Positions 1 to 7,224 of a DNA stretch of 20,672 bases are shown in pieces. Where the stretch lies: assembly GCA_964387935.1 (NCBI GenBank), contig CAYLZN010000070.1:1-20672 (forward strand), written 5' to 3'. Under the pieces are notes generated by a model that saw only the letters and a list, made by a program, of their open reading frames with translations, had not been told where the DNA came from and did no database searches. The stretch's first letter is position 1; each line of letters begins with the position of its first letter. A program made the translations under genes and the position numbers. The stretch comes from CAYLZN01 sp964387935. Its GTDB lineage: Bacteria; Acidobacteriota; Vicinamibacteria; Vicinamibacterales; JAFNAJ01.

Positions 1-10
1 CGTCAACAGG

Positions 11-28
11 AAAGCAAGTTCAATGCCA
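11..28 (-). promoter_or_regulatory. Sigma-54 (-24/-12) promoter candidate reading out of the left edge
   Basis: On the minus strand the bases read TGGCATTGAACTTGCTTT. This has the -24 GG and the -12 GC separated by exactly 10 nt, with the flanking TGGCA and TTGCT of the RpoN consensus. It lies downstream of the transglycosylase gene stop and points toward position 1, so its target gene is outside the window. The match is seen directly; activity is inferred. Confidence 0.5.
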
Positions 29-62
29 GGACCTGTCCAGGATTGGTGCACAGGCCACGCGA

Positions 63-91
63 GCTTGGCGTCCACCCGCCGCGTGCCAAGC
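63..91 (-). terminator. Inverted repeat after the lytic transglycosylase gene, possible terminator
   Basis: A perfect 7-bp inverted repeat (GCTTGGC/GCCAAGC) with a 15-nt loop lies 5 nt beyond the stop codon of the minus-strand transglycosylase gene and before the sigma-54-like promoter. There is no T-run, so it is at best a weak or Rho-assisted terminator. Confidence 0.3.
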
Positions 92-96
92 CCATG

Positions 97-834
97 TTAG
101 GACGAAGGCACCACTGGTCCCGGTCGGACTGGACTCGTTCCCGCGGCGCCTCCGCCTCGACCGAGGCGCCGGTAGTGCTCGAGCCGGCTCAGCACGCGGG
201 AGACGTAATCCTGGGTCTCGCGGAAGGGGGGCACGCCTTGAAACCGCCGCACCGCCGCCTCGCCCGCGTTGTACGCCGCCAGCGCACTCCGCATATCGTA
301 ACGGCCGAGGAGCGACTTCAGGTGGCGCACGCCCGTGTCGAGGTTGGCTGTCGGGTCGAAGGGGTCGGCGAGGGCATACTGCCGAGCCGTCCCTGGCATC
401 AACTGCATGAGCCCCATCGCCCCCTTCGGAGACCGCGCAGCCGGAGCGAAGCCGGATTCGGTCTCCACCACGGCACGGACGAGCGCAGGATCCACCCCGT
501 GCCGGTCCGCGATGGGTTGAATCAGTTCGGCAAACGGGGCCTGCGCCAGCGCCGGTGCCGGTGCCGGGTCGGCCACCGGCGCCGAGGCCGGCCTGGGCGT
601 TGGCCAGGGCACTTCGTCTGGCTCGATTCGCTCGATCAGGCGGGCATCGCACACCACCTCGCCGCCGCCCCGGAGCGTCAATACCGCCGAGCGGCCCTCG
701 AAGCGATGGCCGGTCACGGAGAGCGCGCGACCGCTGGTGAGGAACACCAGCTCGGCATGAGCCGTCGCCGCCGGTCCTGGCAGCAAGGCGCAGACCGTCA
801 ACAGGAGGGCTCGGAGCGGCAACGCGCGGCGCAC
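97..834 (-). CDS. Secreted SLT-family lytic transglycosylase
   Basis: Predicted periplasmic murein lytic transglycosylase of 245 aa, cleaving the MurNAc-GlcNAc bond to leave a 1,6-anhydro end. The GTG start at 834 gives a typical signal peptide (basic start, leucine-rich core, AHA cleavage site near residue 27). A short beta-rich region (about 28-72) and a Pro/Ala linker precede the SLT domain (about 102-222). That domain shows VETESGF with the catalytic Glu at about 126, GLMQLMPGTA and AAYNAGE, all typical of family 1 enzymes. ATG codons further upstream lie in the preceding gene and would put the signal peptide inside the protein. AGGGGA abuts the start, so initiation may depend on coupling to the lipoprotein gene ending only 4 bp upstream. 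Function is well supported; the substrate fine detail is not. Confidence 0.88.
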   Translation of the reverse strand: MRRALPLRALLLTVCALLPGPAATAHAELVFLTSGRALSVTGHRFEGRSAVLTLRGGGEVVCDARLIERIEPDEVPWPTPRPASAPVADPAPAPALAQAPFAELIQPIADRHGVDPALVRAVVETESGFAPAARSPKGAMGLMQLMPGTARQYALADPFDPTANLDTGVRHLKSLLGRYDMRSALAAYNAGEAAVRRFQGVPPFRETQDYVSRVLSRLEHYRRLGRGGGAAGTSPVRPGPVVPSS

Positions 835-838
835 TCCC

Positions 839-1744
839 CTATTGTGGCTCAATATAGGCGTGGAAGACACGAACGCCCAGCTCGCGGGCATCGTTGCTCT
901 GCGCCGCCGGCACGAGCGACGGCACGAAGGTCTCGCTGACATCCAGCGTGAGGTCCACCGTGTCTGCACCACCGAACTGCCCCGCGGCAATGGCGATCTT
1001 CCGCACCACCTCCTGCCGGTTCTCGAGCACGAAGCTGTCCAGTTCCTGCTCGCCCATGCGGACCGTCACGCGCAGCGGCTGGGTCACGAGGTCCGGCCGC
1101 CCGTCCAGGTGCAGGTAGAAGGTCGCGTCGCGCCTCGGGTTCCGGAACGACAGCGTCGCCTGGCGGCGCGTCCACTGCCACTCGACCGCGGCGTTGTCCC
1201 GCGCGACTTCCGCATTGTGCCAGCCGTCCTTGTAGACGATGAACGCGTCCTCCGGCCGGGGCACCAGTTCCAGGGTGCCGACCTTGTACGAGCGCTGGCC
1301 CAGGGTCTCGCCTCGCAGCGCGTACCGACGCCCGTCCCGACTCGAATAGAGGCCGATGTGGACGCTGGTGGGCCCCACGTACGGAAAAATCGGCACGAAC
1401 ACCGTCCGGGCGTACTCGAGGGTCTGGCCCGGTTTCCACTGTGATGTCGGGACCACGGGGTCGTGATCGTCGGTCCAGAGCAGTTCGCCATCCGCATCCA
1501 GGAAGTGCACCATCACGCGAAGGTCCTCGGAGGCAGCGGGCGGCTGGGGTTCCACGACGAACCGGTAGGTGACGTCGACGGGACTCCCGAGCGGCAGCGT
1601 CGTCCGGCTCACGGAGACCGACGGTGTGGCGATCGGGGGGGCGGCATCGTCGGCCCGGCGACAACCGCTCGAACTGGCCGACACCACCAGGACGAGCAGC
1701 CACAGAATCGCGACGGGAAGCACGGGTGCAGGTGCGGACTTCAT
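839..1744 (-). CDS. Probable lipoprotein of unknown function
   Basis: A 301-aa protein that I do not recognise. It begins with a hydrophobic stretch (about 9-25) followed by SSSGC with Cys at 28, a plausible though non-ideal lipobox, so it is probably lipid-anchored. The rest looks like two beta-rich parts: about 40-165 has the feel of an immunoglobulin-like region (PLGSPVDVTYRFVVEP, VMVHFLDADGELLWTDDH), and about 170-300 a second one ending HAYIEPQ. No catalytic motif is visible. It is the upstream gene of a pair with the lytic transglycosylase (4-bp gap), so a role at the cell envelope is a fair inference. The ATG at 1744 has no clear Shine-Dalgarno sequence; a possible -10 (TACGCT on the minus strand, 1762-1767) lies just upstream, which could make the mRNA nearly leaderless. 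Confidence 0.75.
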   Translation of the reverse strand: MKSAPAPVLPVAILWLLVLVVSASSSGCRRADDAAPPIATPSVSVSRTTLPLGSPVDVTYRFVVEPQPPAASEDLRVMVHFLDADGELLWTDDHDPVVPTSQWKPGQTLEYARTVFVPIFPYVGPTSVHIGLYSSRDGRRYALRGETLGQRSYKVGTLELVPRPEDAFIVYKDGWHNAEVARDNAAVEWQWTRRQATLSFRNPRRDATFYLHLDGRPDLVTQPLRVTVRMGEQELDSFVLENRQEVVRKIAIAAGQFGGADTVDLTLDVSETFVPSLVPAAQSNDARELGVRVFHAYIEPQ

Positions 1745-1768
1745 GACGAATTCAACAGCCTAGCGTAG

Positions 1769-1797
1769 TTGTTGCGGTCAGGGCAATATGCTACAGT
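1769..1797 (+). promoter_or_regulatory. Promoter candidate for the aldehyde dehydrogenase gene
   Basis: TTGTTG (1769-1774), a 17-nt spacer, then TACAGT (1792-1797) preceded by TG in extended -10 position. A transcript would begin near 1804 and give a leader of about 22 nt before the ATG at 1826. The site sits in the 81-bp divergent gap and its -35 abuts a possible -10 for the lipoprotein gene on the other strand, so the two promoters may interfere or be co-regulated. Confidence 0.5.
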
Positions 1798-1825
1798 GCC
1801 GCCGCTTCGATCGGATTCGGCGTCC

Positions 1826-3553
1826 ATGAGCCAGGCCGCAGCCTCAGCCTCCGACCGGGACCGTGACCTCGCTTCGGTGCAGGAAGCCCGGACCCTCGCC
1901 CGGGCGGCCCGGGCGGCCCAGGGCACCCTCGCCGAGTTCACGCAGGAGCGCATCGATGCCGTCATCGACGCGATGGCGGCGGCCGTCCTGCCCCAGGCCG
2001 AGGCCCTCGCCGCCCTGGCCGTCGAGGAGACGGGTTACGGCAACGTCCCCGACAAGACCGCGAAGAACAGGTTCGCCGCCGAGCACGTGTATCGGTCCAT
2101 CAGGCCGATGAAGACCGTCGGGGTCGTTGCCCGCCACGACGACCGCCGGATCATCGACATCGCGGAGCCGTTCGGCGTGGTGGCGGCCGTCATTCCTTCC
2201 ACCAATCCGACGTCCACCGCCATCTACAAGGCGCTGATCGCGATCAAGGCCCGTTGCGCCATCGTGCTCAGCCCGCACCCGGCCGCCGTGCGCTGCATCA
2301 CACGGACGGCCGAGATCCTGAGCCAGGCCGCGCTTGCCGCCGGCCTGCCGCCGGGCAGCCTGAGCTGGATGACGGCGGTCACGCTCGAGGGAACCCAGGA
2401 GCTGATGCGCCAGCGCGAGGTGGCCGTCATCCTCGCCACCGGAGGCATGGGCCTGGTGAGGGCCGCCTACAGCGCCGGGAAGCCTGCCTACGGCGTCGGG
2501 CCCGGCAATGCGCCGGCCTACATCGAACGCACGGCGGATGTGCGCAAGGCCGTGCGCGACATCATCCGCGGCAAGACGTTCGACCACGGCGTGCTGTGCT
2601 CGTCCGAGAACTCGGTCGTCGTGGACCGCGCGGTGGCCGACCAGGCGCGACAGGAGTTCCTGGCCCAGGGCGCCCACTTCCTCAGTCCGGCCGAAGCCGA
2701 GACCCTGGCCAGGCTCCTGGTCACCCCGCAGCGCCTGCCCAACCCCGCGCTCGTCGGGAAAGCCGCCCGGGTCATTGCGGAAACGGCGGGCTTCACGGTG
2801 CCGGCCGAGACTCGCGTGCTCATCGCCCCGCTCGAGGGCGTAGGGCGCGACCACCCACTCTCCATCGAGAAGCTCTGCCCCATCCTCTCCTACTACGTGG
2901 TCGAGGACTGGCGAGAGGGCTGCGAGCGGTGCAAGCAGATCCTCCGCTACGGGGGGATGGGCCACACGATGGCCATTCACTCGCGAGACGAGGAGGTGAT
3001 TCTGCAGTTCGGCCTCCACAAGCCTGCGTTCCGCATCGTGGTCAACACGTCCACGTCCCTCGGGTCCATCGGCTTGACGACCGGGCTCGATCCGGCACTC
3101 ACGCTCGGATGCGGCGGTTTTGGCGGCAACATCACGTCGGACAACATCACGCCGCGACACCTGCTCAACATCAAGCGTCTGGCCTACGAGTTCCCCGGAC
3201 CCGCACCAGGTCGCCCCGAGGTCGCAGGGATCCCGGCGCCAGCCGGAGCGTTGCGGACCAGGGTGCAGGCATTCCTGGCGGGCAGGGGCATCCAGTCCGC
3301 CCCTCGGCCCGACACCGGGGGACGGATCCCGTCTCCGACCCCGGCCGGGACCCCGCCGTCCGGCGGATCCCCTGCCGGGACGCCCGCTCCGGCCGACGCG
3401 CGGTGGGTCGAGGACATGGATTTCGTCGCCGAGGAGGACGTCCGGCGAGCCATCTCGCGCGGCGTCCGGATCCGCCTGAAGGAGCGAGCCATCGTGACGC
3501 CGGCCGCCCGCGATCTCGCCGCGTCCCACGGCGTGTTCGTCCCCTCGGAGTAA
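1826..3553 (+). CDS. CoA-acylating aldehyde dehydrogenase (EutE/AdhE-type) with C-terminal Eut-like extension
   Basis: A 575-aa protein whose residues 1-460 match the acetylating aldehyde dehydrogenase family (EutE, PduP, SucD and the AdhE N-terminal half), which makes acyl-CoA from aldehyde, CoA and NAD+. Seen are NPTSTAIYKALIAIKARCAI, the GVGPGNAPAYIERTADV stretch, the catalytic Cys at about 258 in DHGVLCSSEN, and the C-terminal LTLGCGGFGGNITSDN and HLLNIKRLAYE. About 115 residues follow that are not part of the core enzyme: an amphipathic segment (476-488), a Pro/Gly/Ala-rich linker, and a last 48 residues containing the TPAAR motif (558-562). That tail resembles N-terminal segments of EutQ and EutT. 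ATG 1826 was chosen because the TTG at 1769 lies in the promoter. No shell-protein or alcohol dehydrogenase gene is in view, so the physiological aldehyde is unknown. Confidence 0.87.
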   Translation: MSQAAASASDRDRDLASVQEARTLARAARAAQGTLAEFTQERIDAVIDAMAAAVLPQAEALAALAVEETGYGNVPDKTAKNRFAAEHVYRSIRPMKTVGVVARHDDRRIIDIAEPFGVVAAVIPSTNPTSTAIYKALIAIKARCAIVLSPHPAAVRCITRTAEILSQAALAAGLPPGSLSWMTAVTLEGTQELMRQREVAVILATGGMGLVRAAYSAGKPAYGVGPGNAPAYIERTADVRKAVRDIIRGKTFDHGVLCSSENSVVVDRAVADQARQEFLAQGAHFLSPAEAETLARLLVTPQRLPNPALVGKAARVIAETAGFTVPAETRVLIAPLEGVGRDHPLSIEKLCPILSYYVVEDWREGCERCKQILRYGGMGHTMAIHSRDEEVILQFGLHKPAFRIVVNTSTSLGSIGLTTGLDPALTLGCGGFGGNITSDNITPRHLLNIKRLAYEFPGPAPGRPEVAGIPAPAGALRTRVQAFLAGRGIQSAPRPDTGGRIPSPTPAGTPPSGGSPAGTPAPADARWVEDMDFVAEEDVRRAISRGVRIRLKERAIVTPAARDLAASHGVFVPSE

Positions 3554-3560
3554 CCCGCCT

Positions 3561-3576
3561 GGGGGCGCCAACCCCC
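3561..3576 (+). terminator. Short G:C hairpin after the aldehyde dehydrogenase gene
   Basis: GGGGG-CGCCAA-CCCCC begins 7 nt after the TAA stop. The 5-bp stem is strong but no T-run follows, so termination is only suggested. Confidence 0.3.
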
Positions 3577-3615
3577 TGCTACATCGCTACTTGCTGGATC
3601 GACTGGACTTATCCG

Positions 3616-3645
3616 TTGACGTCGCGTTTACGCGGATGTTAACCT
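3616..3645 (+). promoter_or_regulatory. Promoter candidate for the LysM transglycosylase gene
   Basis: TTGACG (3616-3621) matches five of six -35 positions. The -10 is read either as TTAACC after 17 nt or as TAACCT (3640-3645) after 18 nt with an extended TG. Transcription would start near 3652 and give a leader of roughly 130 nt that contains the inverted repeats described separately. Confidence 0.42.
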
Positions 3646-3668
3646 CGTCGGTGCGGTATCTGAGGCTC

Positions 3669-3782
3669 GGGTGCGTCTCCCCGTGAGCGCCGCGAGCCGC
3701 GTCCCCCGAAACTGGCGGGTCGGATCGCACCAACGTCGGTGAAGGCAGGCGATCCGTTCCGAAACTCTGCGGGAGAGCACCC
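3669..3782 (+). promoter_or_regulatory. Structured 5' leader with long-range pairing over the ribosome binding site
   Basis: GGGTGC (3669-3674) and TCTCCC (3676-3681) are perfectly complementary to GCACCC (3777-3782) and GGGAGA (3771-3776). They form a 12-bp closing helix with one bulged G. The 3' strand contains the GGGAG Shine-Dalgarno sequence of the gene starting at 3785. Inside is an 8-bp perfect hairpin, CGGATCGC (3721-3728) with GCGATCCG (3749-3756). It is flanked on both sides by the same sequence, CCGAAACT followed within 1-2 nt by GCGGG (from 3706 and from 3759). A competing stem GGCTCG (3664-3669) with CGAGCC (3693-3698) could exist. I cannot match it to a known riboswitch class; a regulatory function is inferred. 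Confidence 0.45.
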
Positions 3783-3784
3783 AC

Positions 3785-5491
3785 ATGCCACGATACTGGC
3801 AGCGAGTCACGGCTGCATGTTCGTTGGCTTGCCTGGCCCTGGTCGGTTGCGGATCGAATCCGCGGCCCACGGCGCCGGCCAGTCTTCCCACACTCGAAGT
3901 TCCAGCTCCCCACCAGGCGCCGCCTCCTCGGAATGACGTCGATCAGGTCGGCTCGCTGATCGAGGAGGCTGAGCACCTGTTCCACGATGGCGCTCAGCAG
4001 GTGGCCCGCGGTCACCTGTCGGAGGCCCGGGTCACCTTCGACAAGGCACTCGGCGTGCTGCTGGTCGCCCCGGCCGGCGCCCGGGTCGATCCACGTCTTC
4101 GCGCCGCCTTCGACGGCCTCGTCGACCGGATCAGCGGCCTCGAGGCGTCGGCGCTCGCCGCCGGAGACGGCTTTGCCGAACGGTCGTACGAGGCAGCGTC
4201 GATCGACGAACTGCTGGCCGCGTCCGTCTTCGAAGGGCCGGCCGTGGCGGCGCCGCCCGAGCTGACACGCACCGTTGAGGCCGACCTCGCGGCCACGCAG
4301 CACGACATTCCGATCGCGCCGAACAGCCGCGTGCTCGCCTACGTGCAGTTGTTCAGCGGAAAGCTGCGCGACTGGATGGAGGCCAGCCTGGAGCGGGGCT
4401 CACGCTTCCTGCCCATGATTCAAAACGTCTTCCGGGCCGAGGGCCTGCCGCTGGATCTGGCGTACGTGCCGCTGGTCGAGAGCGCCTTCAAGCCGAGCGC
4501 GTTGTCCCGTGCCTCGGCGCGGGGCGTCTGGCAGTTCATGCGCGACACCGCCCGCGAGAACGGCCTTCGCCAGGATTGGTACATCGACGAGCGGGCGGAT
4601 CCCGAAAAGGCCACTGTCGCGGCTGCGAAGTACCTGCGGACCCTGAGTCGCATGTTCGATGGAGACTGGCATCTCGCCCTGGCGTCCTACAACGGCGGTC
4701 CGGGACGCGTGCAGCGGGCCGTGAAGCGGGCGGGTTCGAGTGACTTCTGGGCCCTCTCGGAGTCGCCGGGCTACCTGCCGAAGGAGACTCGCGAGTACGT
4801 CCCGATGATTCTGGCCGCGATCATCATCGCCAGGAATCCGGCGCAGTACGGCTTCACCATCGACACCCAGCCTCCGATGACCTACGACAAGGTCAGGGTG
4901 CCGCGCGCCACCGACCTCCGACGTCTCGCGGAGTGGACCGACACGCCCGTCGAGGACCTGCAGCAGCTCAATCCCGAACTGCGTCGCTGGACGACCCCTG
5001 CGCGCGACTACGAGCTGAAGGTCCCGGCCGGCAGGGGCGACGCCGTCCAGGCACGCCTGGCGAGCCTGCCGGCCTCCGAGTTGTCAGCGGTGCGCTGGCA
5101 CACGGTGAAGCGCGGCGACACGCTGACGTCCCTGGCCCGGAAGTTCCGCGTCTCCAAGACGGAGCTGGCAGAAGCGAACCAGCTCGGCACACGGGCCCGG
5201 CTGACGCCTGGCGACAGCCTGATGATTCCGCGCGCGCCAGGGCCGCTCGTGAGTGCCCGGAACCTGCGTGGAGCCGAGAGCGTCGCGGCCGCATCGCGCG
5301 CATCCGCGGACGGCCCGGACGCAGCGGGTGCCGTGTACGTGGTCCGCAAGGGCGACACCCTGTACTCGATCGCCCGGCGGTTCGGCCTGTCGGTCGCTGC
5401 CCTCAAGGCGGCGAACAACCTGCGGGCCAATCACATCGTGCCAGGCGCGCGGCTGTCGGTTTCCGCGGAGCGCGCCTCGACGACCCAGTAG
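3785..5491 (+). CDS. mltD: MltD-like membrane-bound lytic transglycosylase with LysM domains
   Basis: A 568-aa predicted lipoprotein (LVGC lipobox, Cys 22) that cleaves peptidoglycan glycan strands. After an alpha-helical N-terminal region (about 55-150) comes the SLT domain (about 210-330). It shows PLVESAFKPSALSRASARG with catalytic Glu at about 232, GVWQFM and ASYNGGPGRV, the signature of MltD-type enzymes. A degenerate LysM-like stretch lies at about 380-420. Two clear LysM repeats follow (about 438-483, WHTVKRGDTL; about 517-562, YVVRKGDTL), which bind GlcNAc-containing glycan. E. coli MltD is shorter, at about 450 aa. The ATG at 3785 has GGGAG nine bases upstream, and that site is buried in the proposed leader helix. 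The gene is bounded by its own promoter candidate and by tandem hairpins, so it is probably monocistronic. Confidence 0.9.
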   Translation: MPRYWQRVTAACSLACLALVGCGSNPRPTAPASLPTLEVPAPHQAPPPRNDVDQVGSLIEEAEHLFHDGAQQVARGHLSEARVTFDKALGVLLVAPAGARVDPRLRAAFDGLVDRISGLEASALAAGDGFAERSYEAASIDELLAASVFEGPAVAAPPELTRTVEADLAATQHDIPIAPNSRVLAYVQLFSGKLRDWMEASLERGSRFLPMIQNVFRAEGLPLDLAYVPLVESAFKPSALSRASARGVWQFMRDTARENGLRQDWYIDERADPEKATVAAAKYLRTLSRMFDGDWHLALASYNGGPGRVQRAVKRAGSSDFWALSESPGYLPKETREYVPMILAAIIIARNPAQYGFTIDTQPPMTYDKVRVPRATDLRRLAEWTDTPVEDLQQLNPELRRWTTPARDYELKVPAGRGDAVQARLASLPASELSAVRWHTVKRGDTLTSLARKFRVSKTELAEANQLGTRARLTPGDSLMIPRAPGPLVSARNLRGAESVAAASRASADGPDAAGAVYVVRKGDTLYSIARRFGLSVAALKAANNLRANHIVPGARLSVSAERASTTQ

Positions 5492-5535
5492 CACAGCCCT
5501 CGACGCGGGCATCGGCGTTTCCGCGATCTCCAGCG

Positions 5536-5595
5536 GCGGACGTGTGGCAGTTTCTGAAACACGTCCGCAACCGATGCTCCAGCACCCGGTTTTTT
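5536..5595 (+). terminator. Tandem hairpins with T-tract after the LysM transglycosylase gene
   Basis: Starting 45 nt after the stop, GCGGACGTGT (5536-5545) and ACACGTCCGC (5559-5568) form a perfect 10-bp stem around a 13-nt loop that can itself fold (CAG-TTT-CTG). Directly abutting is a second hairpin, AACCG (5569-5573) with CGGTT (5587-5591) and inner TGC/GCA, which runs into six T residues (5590-5595). The second element has the form of an intrinsic terminator. Confidence 0.6.
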
Positions 5596-5650
5596 CCGCA
5601 CGGAATCGGCGGAGTGGCCCCAGGCCGCCCTCTTGCACTTCCGGTCTCCC

Positions 5651-7150
5651 GTGCTGGCACGGGTGCAGACGGCCGTCATCGTCGGCGTGGATGCCCACCT
5701 GGTGGCCGTCGAGGTGGACGTCGCGTGGGGCATTCCTTCGTTTGCGATCGTCGGGCTGCCCGACCTCAGTGTCCGGGAGAGCCGGGACCGCGTGCGCAGC
5801 GCCATTCGCAACTCCGGGTTCGAGTTTCCCCCACACCGGATCACGGTCAATCTCGCGCCGGCGGAGCTGCCCAAGATCGGAAGCTCCTTCGACCTGCCGA
5901 TTGCGCTCGCCGTCCTCATCGCCGCCGAGCAGATCGACGCGCGCCTCGCACGAGATCTGCTGGTGCTCGGAGAACTGTCCCTCGACGGGAGGGTCCTCGC
6001 CTGTCGAGGCGTCCTGCCGATTGCGGCGCACGCCCGGCGTGCAAGCGTCGCGGGGATCATGGTCCCCGGACAGAACGGGTCGGAAGCGGCATTGGTGGGG
6101 GGGCTCCCCATCCTGCCAGTGACGAGTCTGGCTCACGCCGTCAGCATTCTCCGCGATCCGTCGTTGGCCCCACGAGCGGTGGCCGCCACCAGTTCGCGCG
6201 CCGCGGGCAGGCACTGCGTTGATCTCGCCGACGTGCGCGGTCAGAGCGAAGCGCGCCGGGCGCTGGCCGTCGCGGCGGCGGGCGGTCACCACCTGCTGCT
6301 CATCGGGCCGCCTGGCAGCGGGAAGACCATGCTCGCGCGCCGGTTGCCGGGGATTCTCCCGGCCCTGACGCCCGACGAGGCGCTCGAGGTGACGGCGATC
6401 CACTCCGTGGGCGGTCTCCTGGCCCATGAGACGGGGCTCCTCGAAGATCGTCCGTTCCGGGCGCCGCACCACACCATCTCGGACGCGGCCCTCGTGGGAG
6501 GCGGGATCCTGCCACGCCCCGGCGAGGTGAGCCTCGCGCACCACGGCGTGCTGTTCCTCGACGAGGTCGCGGAATTCTCGCGACGCGCCCTCGAGACCCT
6601 GCGGCAGCCCCTCGAAACCGGTGAGGTCGTCATCGCCCGCGCGCGGAGAGTGGTCCGCTTCCCTGCGCGGTTCCAGTTGGTGGCAGCGATGAACCCCTGT
6701 CCCTGCGGCTACGCGCGGGCGCCGGGCGCGCGATGTCGCTGCACGGCGGCTCAGGTGGCCGCGTACGACCAGCGGGTGTCGGGACCGCTGCGTGACCGGA
6801 TCGACCTGCTGGTCCGCGTACCCCCGGTGGAGGTCACGGCGTGGCGCAGACGCAACGTGGCGGACGACAGCACCACCGTCCGTCGCCGCGTCCTGGATGC
6901 CCGGCAGCGCCAGCTGGACCGCGGCATGGGCGCGTTGAACTGCCGGCTCGAAGGCGAGACGCTCATGTCGGCGTGCGACCTCGACCAGGAAGGCGCCTCT
7001 CTGCTCGAGCGCGCGTGCACCGGGCTGGGCGTGTCGGCCCGTGGCCGCGCGCGCATCCTGCGAGTGGCGCGCACCGTGGCCGATCTCGCCGGGCGCACTC
7101 GCGTGGACGCCGAAGACGTGGCAGAGGCCGTCCAGCTCCGCTCGCAGTAG
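5651..7150 (+). CDS. comM: ComM/YifB-family Mg-chelatase-like AAA+ ATPase
   Basis: A 499-aa protein close to the usual length for ComM/YifB. In Vibrio, ComM is a hexameric helicase that promotes branch migration when transforming DNA is integrated; elsewhere its role is less clear. Residues 1-180 carry the ChlI/Lon-protease-like fold (GIPSFAIVGLPDLSVRESRD, SSFDLPIALAVL). The AAA+ domain shows Walker A GPPGSGKT (219-226), Walker B LFLDEV (301-306) and the family motif FRAPHHTISDAALVGGG. A Cys-rich MNPCPCGYARAPGARC stretch and the C-terminal Mg_chelatase_C region follow. GTG 5651 gives the conserved beginning MLARVQTAVIVGVDA; a TTG at 5633 in the same frame is possible. Neither has a good ribosome binding site. 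No promoter is evident between the preceding terminator-like hairpins and the start. Confidence 0.92.
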   Translation: MLARVQTAVIVGVDAHLVAVEVDVAWGIPSFAIVGLPDLSVRESRDRVRSAIRNSGFEFPPHRITVNLAPAELPKIGSSFDLPIALAVLIAAEQIDARLARDLLVLGELSLDGRVLACRGVLPIAAHARRASVAGIMVPGQNGSEAALVGGLPILPVTSLAHAVSILRDPSLAPRAVAATSSRAAGRHCVDLADVRGQSEARRALAVAAAGGHHLLLIGPPGSGKTMLARRLPGILPALTPDEALEVTAIHSVGGLLAHETGLLEDRPFRAPHHTISDAALVGGGILPRPGEVSLAHHGVLFLDEVAEFSRRALETLRQPLETGEVVIARARRVVRFPARFQLVAAMNPCPCGYARAPGARCRCTAAQVAAYDQRVSGPLRDRIDLLVRVPPVEVTAWRRRNVADDSTTVRRRVLDARQRQLDRGMGALNCRLEGETLMSACDLDQEGASLLERACTGLGVSARGRARILRVARTVADLAGRTRVDAEDVAEAVQLRSQ

Positions 7151-7215
7151 TCGGTCCTCGTCTTCGCCTTTTGTTTGCTCTCAAATGGATGCCGGATCGG
7201 ATCCCAGGGCGGTTG

Positions 7216-7224
7216 TGGTAGATT
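7216..7224 (+). promoter_or_regulatory. Extended -10 promoter candidate before the M23 peptidase gene
   Basis: TGGTAGATT fits TG-n-TAGATT, an extended -10 element with four or five matches to TATAAT. No -35 is recognisable 17 nt upstream. It lies in the 144-bp gap after comM, about 70 nt before the chosen ATG. Confidence 0.35.

Noticed and set aside
835..990. An upstream start at 990 for the lytic transglycosylase.
   Set aside because: It would overlap the lipoprotein gene by 150 bp and bury a clear signal peptide 52 residues inside the protein.
1769..1825. An in-frame TTG at 1769 extending the aldehyde dehydrogenase by 19 residues.
   Set aside because: The stretch contains the promoter-like -35 and -10 boxes, and the added residues do not look like the family N-terminus.
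3636..3655. ATGTTAACCTCGTCGGTGCG resembles the conserved 3' end (GCTAACCTCGTAGGCG) of the ydaO c-di-AMP riboswitch, which often controls wall hydrolases.
   Set aside because: The other conserved ydaO blocks (the GGGGAACCC-like and GGGGUGAAUC-like segments) are absent upstream, where the coding region ends. The similarity appears to be chance.
1826..5491. A microcompartment operon around the aldehyde dehydrogenase.
   Set aside because: Neither neighbour encodes a shell protein, phosphotransacylase, alcohol dehydrogenase or diol/ethanolamine lyase; only the C-terminal tail hints at such a link.
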